Assembly (NCBI GenBank): GCA_022836615.1
Contig: MU405224.1
Coordinates: forward strand, 310,001-374,000
Direction: 5' to 3'
DNA: 64,000 nt
Source of the DNA: Annulohypoxylon bovei var. microspora
Lineage: Eukaryota > Ascomycota > Sordariomycetes > Xylariales > Hypoxylaceae
Made by a program: the position numbers and the translations under genes. Position 1 is the stretch's first letter; each line of letters opens with the position of its first letter. The notes below the pieces were generated by a model, which had not been told where the DNA came from, made no database searches, and was given only the letters and a program-made list of their open reading frames with translations. Of this stretch, positions 23,294-34,600 are shown one piece after another.

Positions 23294-23346
23294 AAGGCGG
23301 TGCCTAAGGTGGTTGCTAAGGTGGTTGCTAAGGAGGTTGCTAAGGG
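23294..23346. repeat. 12-base tandem repeat (AAGGTGGTTGCT)
   Basis: Four near-identical 12-base units plus a partial fifth: 23294, 23306, 23318, 23330 and 23342. Units two and three are identical. In the plus frame they would encode a KVVA-type repeat in a 76-codon frame, but nothing else supports that frame as a gene. Confidence 0.85.
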
Positions 23347-23975
23347 GTCATCCTGGAACCCACAGGAGTATCTAAGTCTTTTTTCTTTTTTCACTCTACA
23401 ATTCAATCAGAGCGGCTCCCATTTTCAACCCAATACGAATATATCACTATCTAGCTTAATACTATATGTGCTATTTGATTGTATTTTGTACAGCCTCGCA
23501 TACAATTAATGTGATGTTAGCTACCAGTCAGAGAGACAGCGTAGTTTTCTACTGCTGGGCAACTCCAAGATTGGAAGGGAAAGAAATGGGGGGAGGATCA
23601 GGCAGCATTGTTTTTAATTAAATTCCCGGATTTGTTTCTAAGTTCTGAGTTGTCTATATGCCATAGGTTCTAGGCTGGATTTCAGAATGACGATAAATAT
23701 TTATTACCAAGGAGTTGACCTAGGATCCAGCACCTCAGATTCAAACACATAATCTACCTTCTTTTGTATGGTCCTCCTTTATCGGTCGAAACATGGCACA
23801 TAATCAGCTCGCGTGGGCTCCTCTTATTGGCCCTCCCACAAGTAGAAACAATAGGTAAAACATATCAAATGTCCGTATGGTATTCGACGTACGGAGATAG
23901 TACTTAGAAGTCTCACTAATGGAACCATCTCCTTTTTCTAAGGTTTTGGTAAGTATACCCAGGTACTTGACATAC

Positions 23976-24008
23976 CTCCCCCCCCTCCCCCCCTTTTTCT
24001 TTTTCTTT
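23976..24008. repeat. Polypyrimidine tract (C/T runs)
   Basis: Two runs of C separated by T, followed by T-rich sequence, visible directly. This is a low-complexity, mutable tract with no assigned role. Confidence 0.8.
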
Positions 24009-24493
24009 ATAAGTCGCCTATGATTTTAGATCTTAGGGGTTATAAGATACTGTCATATGACTTATACGGTGATCTTATACGCAAGGCTTTATAAAAAGCC
24101 TATGATATTAGTTAAATATTTGATAAGAGGCATATTGGGGGCGATGTCCTTGGCTCTGCATGTTGGGTTCAAGCTCTATGTAGGTAGGAAACCCAACCAG
24201 AAAAATGTGGAAGTGAACCGAGAATAGAGGTCGTTTTTGAGAAGCTAGCGGCATCTTTGAACGGCTATCATTGTTAATAACCACCTGAAAGTTTGACATA
24301 CGTATCGTTGGTATATATTGAGTAGATCAGAGACTGTTTTTACAACATGCCAACATCCCTCCCTAAACGCCTTCATCATGCACCATCCCATCCAATATAA
24401 ACACACATTTTCCCATACCACCAACATGTATATACACCCCTCCTACCACCCTCACCATTCCCCTTTTCTCTACCCCCCCTTTTTTTCTAAACC

Positions 24494-26646
24494 TCACAAC
24501 TCCCCCCTCCTAGCCTCAGCATCCAACCCCTCCACCTCCCCGGCAAGCGGCGCCATCTCCATCTCCGCCTCCACCCCCATCGCCCCCACGCCTCTCCCCT
24601 GCATCCCCCTCTGCACGAAAGCCAACAACCGCACCGCGCCCGCCGGCGTAACCCCCTCGATGCGTCTGGCCTGACCGACGCTCTCGGGCCTAGCCTCCTT
24701 CAGCGCGGCGCGCTCGTGGAAGCTGAGGCCGAAGACGCCGTCGTAGTCGAGGTCGGTGGGCAGGCGCAGGCTCTCGTCCTTCAGAAACGCCTCGCGCTCG
24801 GCGGCCTGCATGTCGACGTAGGGCGCGTAGCGGGCCTCGATCTCGACGCGGCTGCGGACGCGGTCGGGGTAGCGCGCGATGGCCGGGACCTCAGAAACGA
24901 GATCGGCTAGGGTGGTGCTGTGGAGCCGCAGGATGTCGAGCGCGCTGCGGAGCTTGCTGTCGAGGCGGTTCGTGAAGCCGGCGGCGATCCAGGCCGGCGC
25001 GCTCCGGGAGACGTCCCGCAGCTCGCGCGTCAGGTCCGCGATCTGCGCCTTGTCGTCCGAGTACCTGCGCCACCGGACGTCGCCGACGACGCCCCACGCG
25101 CGCCCCATCTCCGTGAGCCGCAGGTCGGCGTTGTCGGCGCGCGTGCTCATGCGGTACTCGCTGCGGCTCGTGAACATGCGGTACGGCTCGGAGACGCCCT
25201 TGGTGATGAGGTCGTCGATCATGATGCCGATGTACCCGTCGGCTCGCGTGAGCGTGATCGGGTCTAGGCCCCGCGCGGCGCGCCCCGCGTTGATGCCCGC
25301 GATGATGCCTTGGCCGGCGGCCTCCTCGTACCCGGTGGTGCCGTTGATCTGGCCGGCGAGGAAGAGGCCGGAGATGGCCTTCGTCTCGAGGGACGACTTG
25401 AGGCTACGCGGGTCCACGTAGTCGTACTCAACGCCGTACCCGGGCTGGGTCATCTGCACGTTCTCGAGCCCGCGGATGGTGCGGAGCAGCTGCTCCTGGG
25501 CCTCGGCCGGGATCGTCATTGACAGCCCGTTCGGGTAGATGGTGTCGTTGTCGAAGCCCTCGGGCTCGAGCCATACGATGTGGCGTTCCTTGTGGCCGAA
25601 TTTGATGATTTTGGCTTCGAGAGACGGACAGTACCGTGGGCCCCGCACTGTCTCGCGGATGTGAACTGTCTTGTCGAAGTTGGCCCGCGCGACATCGTGG
25701 GAGTCTTCGTTTGTGTAGGTGGCGTGGCAGAGGAGCTGGTCCTGGACAGCAACATGGTCGTTAAGGTAACTAAATGGTACCGGCGGGTCATCCCCAAGCT
25801 GCTCTTGCAGGACTGTGAAATCTATGCTCCCTTTGTGCAACCGCGGAGGCGTGCCCGTCTTTAGTCTGCCGAGCTTGAAACCGGCATCCCTCAGAGACTT
25901 GCTTAGGCCAAACGTTGCTTTCTCCCCTATCCGCCCCGACGGGAAGACATCCAGCCCGATGTGTATCTCTCCGCTCAGGAAAGTCCCAGTCGTAATAATG
26001 ACCGCGCTAGTCGGTAATATCTCTCCAGACTCAAGACGAACGCCCGTGATCTTGCTTTTAGACGGATCACCAACAGGGTCAGCTTTCTCGCCTAAGACAA
26101 TATCCGACACTGTATTTGTTATAATGGACAGGTTCGGATACGACTGAAGCTCCTCGCGCATATGTCTTTTGTACAGCGCTCGATCGATCTGAGCGCGAGG
26201 ACCCCAGACGGCCGGACCTTTCCTCCGGTTCAGGATCTTGAACTGGACACCTGCCTTATCGATGATGCATCCTGCGACTCCGTCTAAGGCATCGATCTCG
26301 CGTATTATCGTACCCTTCCCGATACCGCCGAAGCTAGGATTGCATGAACAAACTCCGAGGTTGTCGAGTTTGGGAGTGACTAAAGCCGTTCGCGCGCCGG
26401 ATCGGGCGGCGGCGGCGCTGGCTTCGCATCCGGCGTGACCACCACCTATTACGATAACATCGAACGGTCTAATCCTCTCCAAGTCAGCTTGACTTCATTG
26501 GCAATATTAGGGGTAAGCTATATTGCTTACCTTAGGTCTTCGGCGACTGTGGCGAAATTACTCCGATGAAGACGTGAGGCGAGGGGTCGTCTTTGGGTCA
26601 TGCCAATAGGCCGACTTAAACCCCTGGGTCTCCATGCTTTCTTCAT
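24494..26646 (-). CDS. MTO1: Mitochondrial tRNA U34 modification protein MTO1 (MnmG/GidA family)
   Basis: FAD-dependent subunit that, with the MnmE/MSS1 GTPase, installs the carboxymethylaminomethyl-type group on wobble uridine of mitochondrial tRNAs. Two exons, 26646-26531 and 26474-24494, give 698 aa; the 56-base intron is phase-consistent. The large frame alone begins with a TTG codon at 26482, so the real start must be in exon 1. That exon supplies an Arg/Ser-rich, acid-poor presequence (MKKAWRPRGLSRPIG...) typical of mitochondrial import. The dinucleotide fold follows directly as GGGHAG at residues 49-54. Other MnmG blocks are NPSFGGIGKG, TGTFLSGEIHIG, FPSGRIGE, RLKTGTPPR and FTSRSEYR. 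The C-terminus carries the helical MnmE-binding region. The last 600 coding bases are very GC-rich. Confidence 0.95.
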
Positions 26647-27345
26647 ATCCGTATCTGTAGCAATATAACGAGTATTGAACCCAATTCGTAGCTATCGTAG
26701 TTTAGCATCGTTGTCGTTGAAGAATATAAAATTTCTCGATAAGAGGTTACGATAAGGGATTAAGCTTAAACTAGTAGGCGGTGTGGATCATCATGCTAAA
26801 TACGGTAGGCGGGCAGCTTTCTGCCGGATATATCATCTACCTAGGTACGTCTTAATTAACCTCAGTTGTTGCCTCATCTCCTAATCAATATCAAAAGCCT
26901 TCTAAGTTCAATAATGTCCATTGGACTAGTAGTTTTTCATTATTACAGAACCTGCCTATTTTTGACGCTATTTTCATCTGATGCCATTGAAAAATATGGG
27001 CAACTGCTACAAGGCAATAAGGGCATGGTTTTAGATCTTATGGAGATGTGGACATCATACACTACCTACCTAAGGTATTGGATAAAGGGGGTACAACTAA
27101 CAGCAAGACGCCTCATACCATGCCATGTAATTCAGATACCAATTCGCTTATGTTGACCTCAAAGACTATCAAAACTTGTGTATTTTCCCAACCCCACGAA
27201 GTAATCCGCCGTACTATACAAAGCTAGGCCGGGACAATGCAAATGATAAAGTCCTGGTCTCGGTTTTTTTTTTTTGTAGAGTATTGCTTAGATGGCGTTC
27301 TGTCTTCCTCCGTAGATACTCCGCACAAGTCTATATTTCAGGACA
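26647..27345. other. Divergent/intergenic region MTO1 upstream, CRD1 3' side
   Basis: AT-rich. A 96-codon plus frame at 26866-27156 has no recognisable motif and is not supported as a gene. A run of T at about 27266-27276 is present. Confidence 0.4.
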
Positions 27346-28784
27346 CTATTGACCTTTAGGCTTGCCCTTATTCTCAGACAAGATCCTAACAGCGTCTTTG
27401 CTAAATACGTAGCTTAGACCGCTCCATACAGTCGTAGTAGCAACCAAGTATCTACTCTCTGTTAGTCATGTAATTATAAGAGCGATCTGTTAAGACCCTT
27501 GCGTCATATGTAAGGGAGAACATAGAAACATACTGGAACGCCGACATAGCTAAGCCAACATCTGCGGTTATAAAAGGCGTCACCATTGTTGCTCCCATAA
27601 GCCCTAACTGCAAGAATGTGTTGTACTTGCTGATAGTTGTAGGCCGAACTTCCGCCGACGGTAGAGAGAAGTCCCAATACCGCGTGAAGGTCTTCGGTGG
27701 CGGGAGAGATATCCACCGGTAGTATATGGCGGCGATAGCTAAACCGACATCACGTCCGAGGATTATAACGCCAAGCCAAACTTCATTAGTTGTAAGTTAG
27801 CGTGTCAATTTTGACAAAGGGTTGCAAGTATATCAATCTAAATCACATGCTGTCTCGTGTAGGGAACTTTAAGAAAGCCTTACCCGGTAGCGCGCCCTTG
27901 TAAGCTAAGCACACGGTCAAGATCGTCATGAGTATCTTATCTGCCATCGGATCGACAACACTACCGACGACAGTCTGAAGCTTCCATCGGCGGGCGATCC
28001 AGCCATCAAGCAAGTCCGAGACCCCCGCGTAAGCGAACAGGCCTAGGGCCCACGCATGAGCATCGTGGAGGATAGCATAGCCGACGAAAGGCGCGGCTAT
28101 GAGACGCGAGAACGTCAGGATGTTGGGCACCGTGTATATGTTCTCATGAACCGTTAACGCGGGCAGCACCTTAGGAATCACATTTCGGATTCCTCGAGGT
28201 TTAGCAGTAGATAGAGGCTCGGGCTGTGTTGACCAAGAAGAAATTCTAAGATGTAGGTTAGTTGAAAAGCCCTACGACATGATATTTTCGCGAAATCGGA
28301 GAGTTCGAGCATCGGATAGGAGAATCTAGTACAGATATTGGTTGGGGGAAATGAGATAAGTTTATGGGCAAGGTGGGATGACCAATTCGGCTAGGACGAC
28401 ATACTGATCCTTACTCTTAGTCTCATTTTTTTCTTGAAGGTACCTATTAGACTGAGAGAAGCACCTCCCGAGCCCAACCCCACACCATACTGTGACTCTA
28501 GAACCACTTGTCGAAGCCACATTGAATTGAGAGCACGTCCGTCCTCTCATCCTACCCCCTGGCCAATGCCCAGCTTCATTTGTAGCAACATTCAGAAGTC
28601 CCGGGGCGCTGGTACGTATGATATGAAAGGACCTCCTCCATAAGTATGGAGTTGTATTCACCGGGCTTTTTATTATTGTTGTGAGGTCATTGGATACCGA
28701 ATTCCTGCCTAGGCTCAGTCTCGAGTTCAAGCTCGGACAACTGCGGGAAGCATGAGCGCCACCGCGTAAGGCCCGTGAACTCAT
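27346..28784 (-). CDS. CRD1: Cardiolipin synthase (CDP-alcohol phosphatidyltransferase)
   Basis: Mitochondrial inner-membrane enzyme that condenses CDP-diacylglycerol with phosphatidylglycerol to form cardiolipin. Four exons on the minus strand close in phase to 351 aa: 28784-28444, 28245-27884, 27780-27534 and 27451-27346. Exon 1 is a Ser/Arg-rich mitochondrial presequence (MSSRALRGGAHASRS... to GRCFSQS). The core begins NIYTVPNILTFSRLIAAPFVGY. The catalytic signature D-G-x2-A-R-x8-G-x3-D-x3-D is complete (DGWIARR...DPMADK). Exon 3 carries ILGRDVGLAIAAIYYRW and LPSAEVRPTTISKYNT, and exon 4 ends SKDAVRILSENKGKPKGQ. The exon 1/2 join is the weak point: a stronger GTAAGG donor at 28414 breaks phase, so I used the GTACCT donor at 28443. 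A frame starting at 28181 uses GTG and is not the start. Confidence 0.9.
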
Positions 28785-29988
28785 ATCGAGCGTATCATAT
28801 TACGAATTGATCACAAAATCCGCCGGAATGGGGGTTTGTTGTCCGAGGATGGAATTCAAGGCACAGATTTAAATGTGTGAGATGGAGGATAATGGAGGAT
28901 AGTGTGTTCACAGTTGAAAAAACTTCTTTCTAGCACCGTGTTTGAGCTATGTTGTATCGACCTGGTATTAATGTCAGACGTCACTCCTAGCCCCACTGAA
29001 TAAGCTGTATGCTTACTAATAAGCATTGGGTAATTGATACGTAGATCTGGGGGAGCTCAAGTCATGCAGTGGTCCAAGCGTCATTATCTGCGACTCCTAT
29101 CCTTATCCCCTCAGCCCCTATTCAGCATTTTTTCTAACGAGCACGCTGTCACCAAGATTATAAGAGAAAGTTGAGATAGGCGAATATGTTTGAACCATGA
29201 TTACACAGGCTATTAGAGCAAAATATTGAAGCTCAATCATTGAGGTCATTTCTATGTGCCTTCGTCATCGGCATCTGCACCAGCGACTAATTTTTCTACT
29301 AGCCACCTGGGTCCCGTGTTGAAACATAGGTCCCACGATAGCCGGCAGCGAAAACAAGCGCGAATCTCCCTTCTCTTCCATCCTTCCCTCCTTCCCTCCT
29401 CCCTCACTTGTATGCCCCTAAGACATCTCAATGACTTTTATCTGTATGAATCTTCCCGATAACGCCGAAAAGCCTGTCGTCATGGTCAAAGGGCTTGTTG
29501 ACTCTGACCAGCGTATCAACACCTAACAAAGGAAATAATAAAAGGAAATATGAAGCGAAGAATAATCGCATCATCAAAGCCCCAGCCCTGCTCCATAGTA
29601 GCGTAATCTTCTATGACCGATATCAGGGGAAAGGAGAGAAACCAGAGGTATCGAAAACTCATCATTGCTAATAGTCATTCGACGCCGACGCCAACCCGTT
29701 ACGATTCTTCCCTTTTTCCCTCCAAAACCCACGAGGGTGTATTAAGCCAGACTATACCGTAACACCGTGCTAGAGTACCGATCAGACAAATTGCCCGCCC
29801 GGGTTTAATGAAATAATAGAAGTAACATGCATCTTCTATATATATATCTTCAATGGACTTGGCAACTACATTCGTGGTTGTTTGTTGATGTTGTTCACGT
29901 TGCCACTGTTCAACTCGTCCATGGACATGTGCTGTAGCACATTGTGTAGTCCTCCAACTTCCGACTTGGAAATTCTTGTGTGTGTGTG
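28785..29988. other. Intergenic: CRD1 upstream and WOPR gene 3' side
   Basis: No supported gene. A GT-dinucleotide run at about 29978-29989 abuts the WOPR stop codon. The WOPR 3' UTR probably lies here. Confidence 0.45.
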
Positions 29989-31629
29989 TTAGTTTGTGTT
30001 ATCTCTAGGAGACCACTGTGGATATACTAACTGTGGGAAGTCGTTACTAATGAAGCCACTTGCCCATTCCGCCTCCGTCGCCATATTCGGCGTAGGCTCG
30101 GAGTTATCGAGACCTAGGGGCATTGATGGGGGTGTGGTCTCCTGACTAGAGGATACATTATGGCCCGGGTGTTCGGGCAGAGAAGTATTGAAGTCGTTAG
30201 GAGCATGGTGAGCACCTCGAGAATCGAAACCGGTATCCAGTTGATTAACAAATGCAGCAGATTGGCGTCCAGCAGGTTCAGTAGTATATACATCGTTGTT
30301 CTGGTTGGCGCTGCTATGATCATACGAATTGCGGTGATGGTTTGAAGAAGGGGTAGCAGCAGCAGCCGCCGCCGCCGCCGCCGCCGCAGATGTTTCAAAC
30401 ATAGCTCCGTTCGAGTAGGATGATTGACTAGGCATACCATGGTTTCCAAGACCACCGCCATTGCTGAGGAACTGAGTTGAGCCCATTGGGGTCCTGTCAA
30501 TAGGACCGAGGCTCGAATAATCCAAGTGACTAACTCCGTTTGTTCCATGGATACTCGAATTCCGACGAGCTGCTAGGGATGCCGAGTGAGGAAACCCCAT
30601 AGAGGATCGTGGAGTCATACCGTACGCCATGCTGTTCGACTCGTAGTTGTAGTTCGGCGTCGCAGGTGGAGCGTAAGTCACAGGAGGTGGCAGTGTTGGA
30701 GCCATGGAATAAGCCGAGACGTATTGATCTGTAGCTGCCCACGTAGGTTGCGTGAAGGATGGCATCGTCGGCATCGACATTGATCGTGCTCCCGGGCCGT
30801 TCATATAGTTGTACGAATGACTAATCACGGCATGTCTAAAATGCGGTTCGGCCATCAGAATTTCCTGGTCATCGACTGGAGCCCTGAAACTACCGGATGA
30901 TATCAGGGGCGCACGAGGCGTGACACCTCGTAGATTGGGATCGTGAGCTGGAGTAACCAGTTTTTGATGCATAATATCTTCGAGGCTGTAGTATGAGACC
31001 ATGTGGTGCTGTATGCCTTGGTAGGTGACGCTGATAGTCTTCTTGACTAACCCATCCTGCTTAAATTGGTACGAATCAATGAGAGATCCGACGAGAGCTC
31101 GTTCGGTTTCATTACGACTGTTTGCCATACTGTCGAAGTTTGACATGGAAGTGCCGACGCTCAAAGAGTTGCTCATGCCATTACCGACTGAGTTCGATCG
31201 CGAACTAGTAGGGGGCTTGGTGACACCTCCGTCGGGCTTCGATCGCTTCATGGCCCGCTTCTTCTCGCCGGGTTGAAAAGGCTTGTCGAGTTCGCGATAC
31301 AGAAGGAAGTTGCCTAGGATGCGACTGGGGCTCCAAGGTACACCATCAGTCCAGCGCTTTATTCCAGAGGAATGCTCTTCGTAAATGAATACGTTGCCAC
31401 TGACGATGAGACCCGCCCGTTCTCTGTCGTGGGGCCGTCTTGGTACGTGGAAGAGGTGGCCGCTAAGACATGCTTCGAATAGTATAAGGGCATCCATCGT
31501 GCTTGCGATGTAACCGCGGAAGGTTGGCTGTAGAGGGCTCGCCGACAGACCCCCGTGTGCCGATGCCAGCGAACCCGAATGTCCCGTAGCAGTTCGGTCG
31601 GCTCCGGACAGCATGCCACCGGACGACAT
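29989..31629 (-). CDS. SGE1: WOPR-domain transcription factor (Wor1/Ryp1/Sge1/Gti1 family)
   Basis: DNA-binding master regulator family controlling morphological switching, conidiation and effector or secondary-metabolite expression in fungi. It is an uninterrupted frame of 546 codons. The first WOPR box spans about residues 38-115: GYIASTMDALILFEACLSG, VPRRPHDRERAGLI, FIYEEHSSGIKRWTDG and PWSPSRILGNFLLYREL. The second spans about 180-225, with SLIDSYQFKQDGLVKKTI and HHMVSYYSLEDI. A basic KKRAMKRSK patch between them could be a nuclear signal. The C-terminal half is Ser/Asn/Gly/Pro-rich with a poly-Ala run near residue 414 encoded by GCC/GCA repeats, typical of an activation region. The Sge1/Ryp1 subgroup is favoured over Pac2 by the start and RWTDG context. 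It has an unusually long gene-free upstream region. Confidence 0.93.
   Translation of the reverse strand: MSSGGMLSGADRTATGHSGSLASAHGGLSASPLQPTFRGYIASTMDALILFEACLSGHLFHVPRRPHDRERAGLIVSGNVFIYEEHSSGIKRWTDGVPWSPSRILGNFLLYRELDKPFQPGEKKRAMKRSKPDGGVTKPPTSSRSNSVGNGMSNSLSVGTSMSNFDSMANSRNETERALVGSLIDSYQFKQDGLVKKTISVTYQGIQHHMVSYYSLEDIMHQKLVTPAHDPNLRGVTPRAPLISSGSFRAPVDDQEILMAEPHFRHAVISHSYNYMNGPGARSMSMPTMPSFTQPTWAATDQYVSAYSMAPTLPPPVTYAPPATPNYNYESNSMAYGMTPRSSMGFPHSASLAARRNSSIHGTNGVSHLDYSSLGPIDRTPMGSTQFLSNGGGLGNHGMPSQSSYSNGAMFETSAAAAAAAAAAATPSSNHHRNSYDHSSANQNNDVYTTEPAGRQSAAFVNQLDTGFDSRGAHHAPNDFNTSLPEHPGHNVSSSQETTPPSMPLGLDNSEPTPNMATEAEWASGFISNDFPQLVYPQWSPRDNTN
30360..30390. repeat. Trinucleotide run encoding poly-alanine in the WOPR protein
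   Basis: Plus-strand GCA/GCC-type triplets (CAGCAGCAGCCGCCGCC...) encode about eleven consecutive alanines on the minus strand. Repeat length is likely to vary between strains. Confidence 0.85.
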
Positions 31630-34600
31630 GGCTGTGGTTGTGGTCGAGCGTCTTCGACGATAAGTTTTACTCTTGCTAGTTGAGATGCAAGCGGTAGCTT
31701 AACTTATGAAAGCTTTCGCGATGATAGTTAAAAGGAGTATTAACAGGTGGAAGTAAACTATATCTCCAAGGAGACGTCCCAGCACGTAGGTTGGATAGTT
31801 TGCTGCGCGCCTAGGTGTAAGATAGTGTTGGTCAAGGGATGGGAGCAGATATGCTCACAACTCGCGACCTAGTTACCGGTAAGAGAGTTAAGGTGCAGGT
31901 TCTGAAGTGCCTAAAGGACCTGGCGTGAATTGTAAGCTGAAATGAAGATGTGAAAGAGGCAAGAGCGTAGGGTAATTATTAGAATCATACCTCGGGACGA
32001 GTGGTTTACAGTTTTCAATGAGACTGGAGAGAAGGTGGACAAACTTCGCTAAAAAAAGGATAACAGGTTGCAGGGGCTTCAATATATATTGAATAACCCT
32101 CGGTGAGATAATGCGACCTGTTTCTCTATGCTGCTCTGGCAACCGACAATAGAATGGCTGCGAACGCCTCTGAAGTTTGTTGCCTCGCTTCGAACACTAT
32201 GTCAATTGGAGAAAACGAAAAGACCCTTGGTGGCACCAAATAGAGGAACCAGTGCTGTGTATTGTTAGTACGTGGACCTGGTTGTGGACTTTGACTCTTG
32301 AGTAAACCCAGACCGAACGAACCTTAATCAGAAGGGAGGGAGTAAGTACCCTGTCGGCGTAGATGCTTGATAGAGTACTTTGATTCTTGGAGGGCACAGA
32401 GATCTCCGAAAAGACGTATCGTAGACTAAATAGAGACGGTGCTACGATTAAGTTCGTGGCTGCCTCCTCAGAAAGCTACAACAAGCCCCCTACATGTGCT
32501 TGGATAGACACTTGAGCTCTCGGATAGTACTAAAGAGTAAAAGTATGTATGCTCGGAGCTCTAAATTAGTTGTACAAGTGGCATCAATCAGCTTTATTAA
32601 ACTTTCAGATGCTCAGGGGAATTGTAAACGGACTCCGATTTGGTGTGTCTATGCTTACCAATTTCCGCCGTTGATATTTCTTAATTGGGGAGAGGTCTGG
32701 GTGATGACCAAACAAATTATCTCGACACTTTTTGTAGGAAAGTCTCTGTAATTTAGAGATCAGTTAACCACGGCGTTTACCAAATAGCGATTGTGACAAT
32801 ATCGAAGAGTGTGGTTAATGGCTGTCTACTTACAAGGAGCAGCTTCCTGTTTATCGAGTGTGAAGGAAGTAGGTTAGCGCCGACAACACTGAGTTGAGGC
32901 TCTAAACTCTGTTGTGAAGTTGGGGATGGTCGATACCCGGTACGTAGATGATGGAAAGTCAAGTGTGAAATTATGTGAAAGAAAGTTGGGAGTTGATGTG
33001 TTCTGGATATGCTTGGTTTTTTTTGTGAGCTGTGGTAACCTTGGGAAAACTTGTAGTTATTGGTATTGAGAAAGATGAAAAAGACATGCACTGACCATCT
33101 CGCAGATATTTCAAGTAGAGAAAGGAGAAATGGGTTGTCTTGCTAGTTGCTTTCTAGGGCAGTGATAAGACGCAGCACCTACCTTATGTAGTTGCCATGA
33201 TGACTGTAGTAACGAAGAAGGTGGGGAAAGGGCAATGTAGTCTACGAGAAGGATGGTCCATGGGCACAAGACTTTTTATAGATTAATAAATCGAGGGTGG
33301 TGGTCGCCAAGGATAAAACGAACGAAATGAACAAACTGGGAAAGACCACAGAACTACTACACAAGTAGTCCTTCCTAGTTGGTCTATTTCACTGGTAGAT
33401 GGAGCAATTATTCCTCTACTCGCGTAGTTCTTACCTTACCTTACTCTGTCTTAGTACATCCAACCAGTCTATGGTGGTAGGAACGCAGAGAATATACATA
33501 CAACAAGTACCAGCATGTATGAAGTAGGTACGCCTAGATAAATCACGATTGATACGACGAGTGGAGCTGGGTCTTTCTTACTATCCCGAGCGCTTACCCA
33601 GTAAATATATATGTAAGTACCTATATAAGATGTATGTATATAATCTGCAATTATGTACATAGAAGCTACATGTAATTACCTTCAATATCTAATCTTTAAT
33701 CTTGATTTATCGTCCTTGTCATGATCTACTTCAACATTAAACCGGTTCATCTTCATCTTCCATCTCTTTACAAACCTACCTATTGCTCCCATATCTCATA
33801 TTTGCCGTGCTTTCTTACTACTTACGTTGTCTCCCCAGATAGATTAATTCTTGCCACCCGAATATGCTACTAATTATCTGGGTTAACTAACGGATATCCC
33901 GTATGCATGGGGGATTCGTAGTGTGAACAACGACTTGCATATAAATTTTAGCCTAGCCACACTTTTGACGTTAGGGCCACGGATTTCATATGATGGGATC
34001 AGTCCCGAACTGGTCTTCGATGATCGCGGGCCGAGCGAGGCACAAGAAGACCTATAGGTAATTCTACAAGCTAAAAATGAAAGAAATGAGCTTAGCATCT
34101 CTGAAAATGCCCCGGGATAGGTATGCCAAAATTTATACAAGAAAATTGCTAAAGGTTTGTATCCCGTAACTAGTTAGTGTTAATATTCATCTTTAATATC
34201 GTTGCCTCTATTTTTATTATTGTTGCTTCTTAATTGTCGAGGTAGCATCAACAGGAAAAGGTAAGCTATATTGTATACCTATGTAGGTAGGTAATGATAG
34301 TAAGATACATTTAGTTGGACACTATACCATAGCTAAAGTAGTTACATAGGTAGCTATGACAGAATCTAGGACTTGAATCGGGTTCATACGGCCGACTATG
34401 GAGATTATGTAATTCATGCCCCTTTTATTGTGCTATGTGGCTATAGCTCTCATGCTCTTGATGTAATATGACGGTTAGATGATGGATTTGCAAGGAATAG
34501 CCCTTTGGATGGTATGGGCAATACTGGGAATTGCAATGCCAACTGGTTGGTAACTATTTTGATTGTCTTAAGTCTAGACTATCCAAAGGTTAGTTTTTGA

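Larger units (their letters stand above)
23064..24493. other. Intergenic: SNTX-GTPase upstream side and MTO1 3' side
   Basis: Contains a 12-base tandem repeat (23294-23346), an almost pure pyrimidine tract near 23976-24008, and a C/T-rich stretch at 24.34-24.5 kb before the MTO1 stop. No recognisable gene. Confidence 0.45.

Noticed and set aside
24716..25522. Plus-strand frames of 64-180 codons across MTO1
   Set aside because: They overlap a complete MnmG-family protein in its most GC-rich part and show only compositional bias.
26480..26482. MTO1 start at 26482
   Set aside because: The codon is TTG, and the mitochondrial presequence with a proper ATG is found in a spliced upstream exon.
28179..28181. 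CRD1 start at 28181
   Set aside because: The codon is GTG inside exon 2. The upstream exon supplies the presequence and an ATG.
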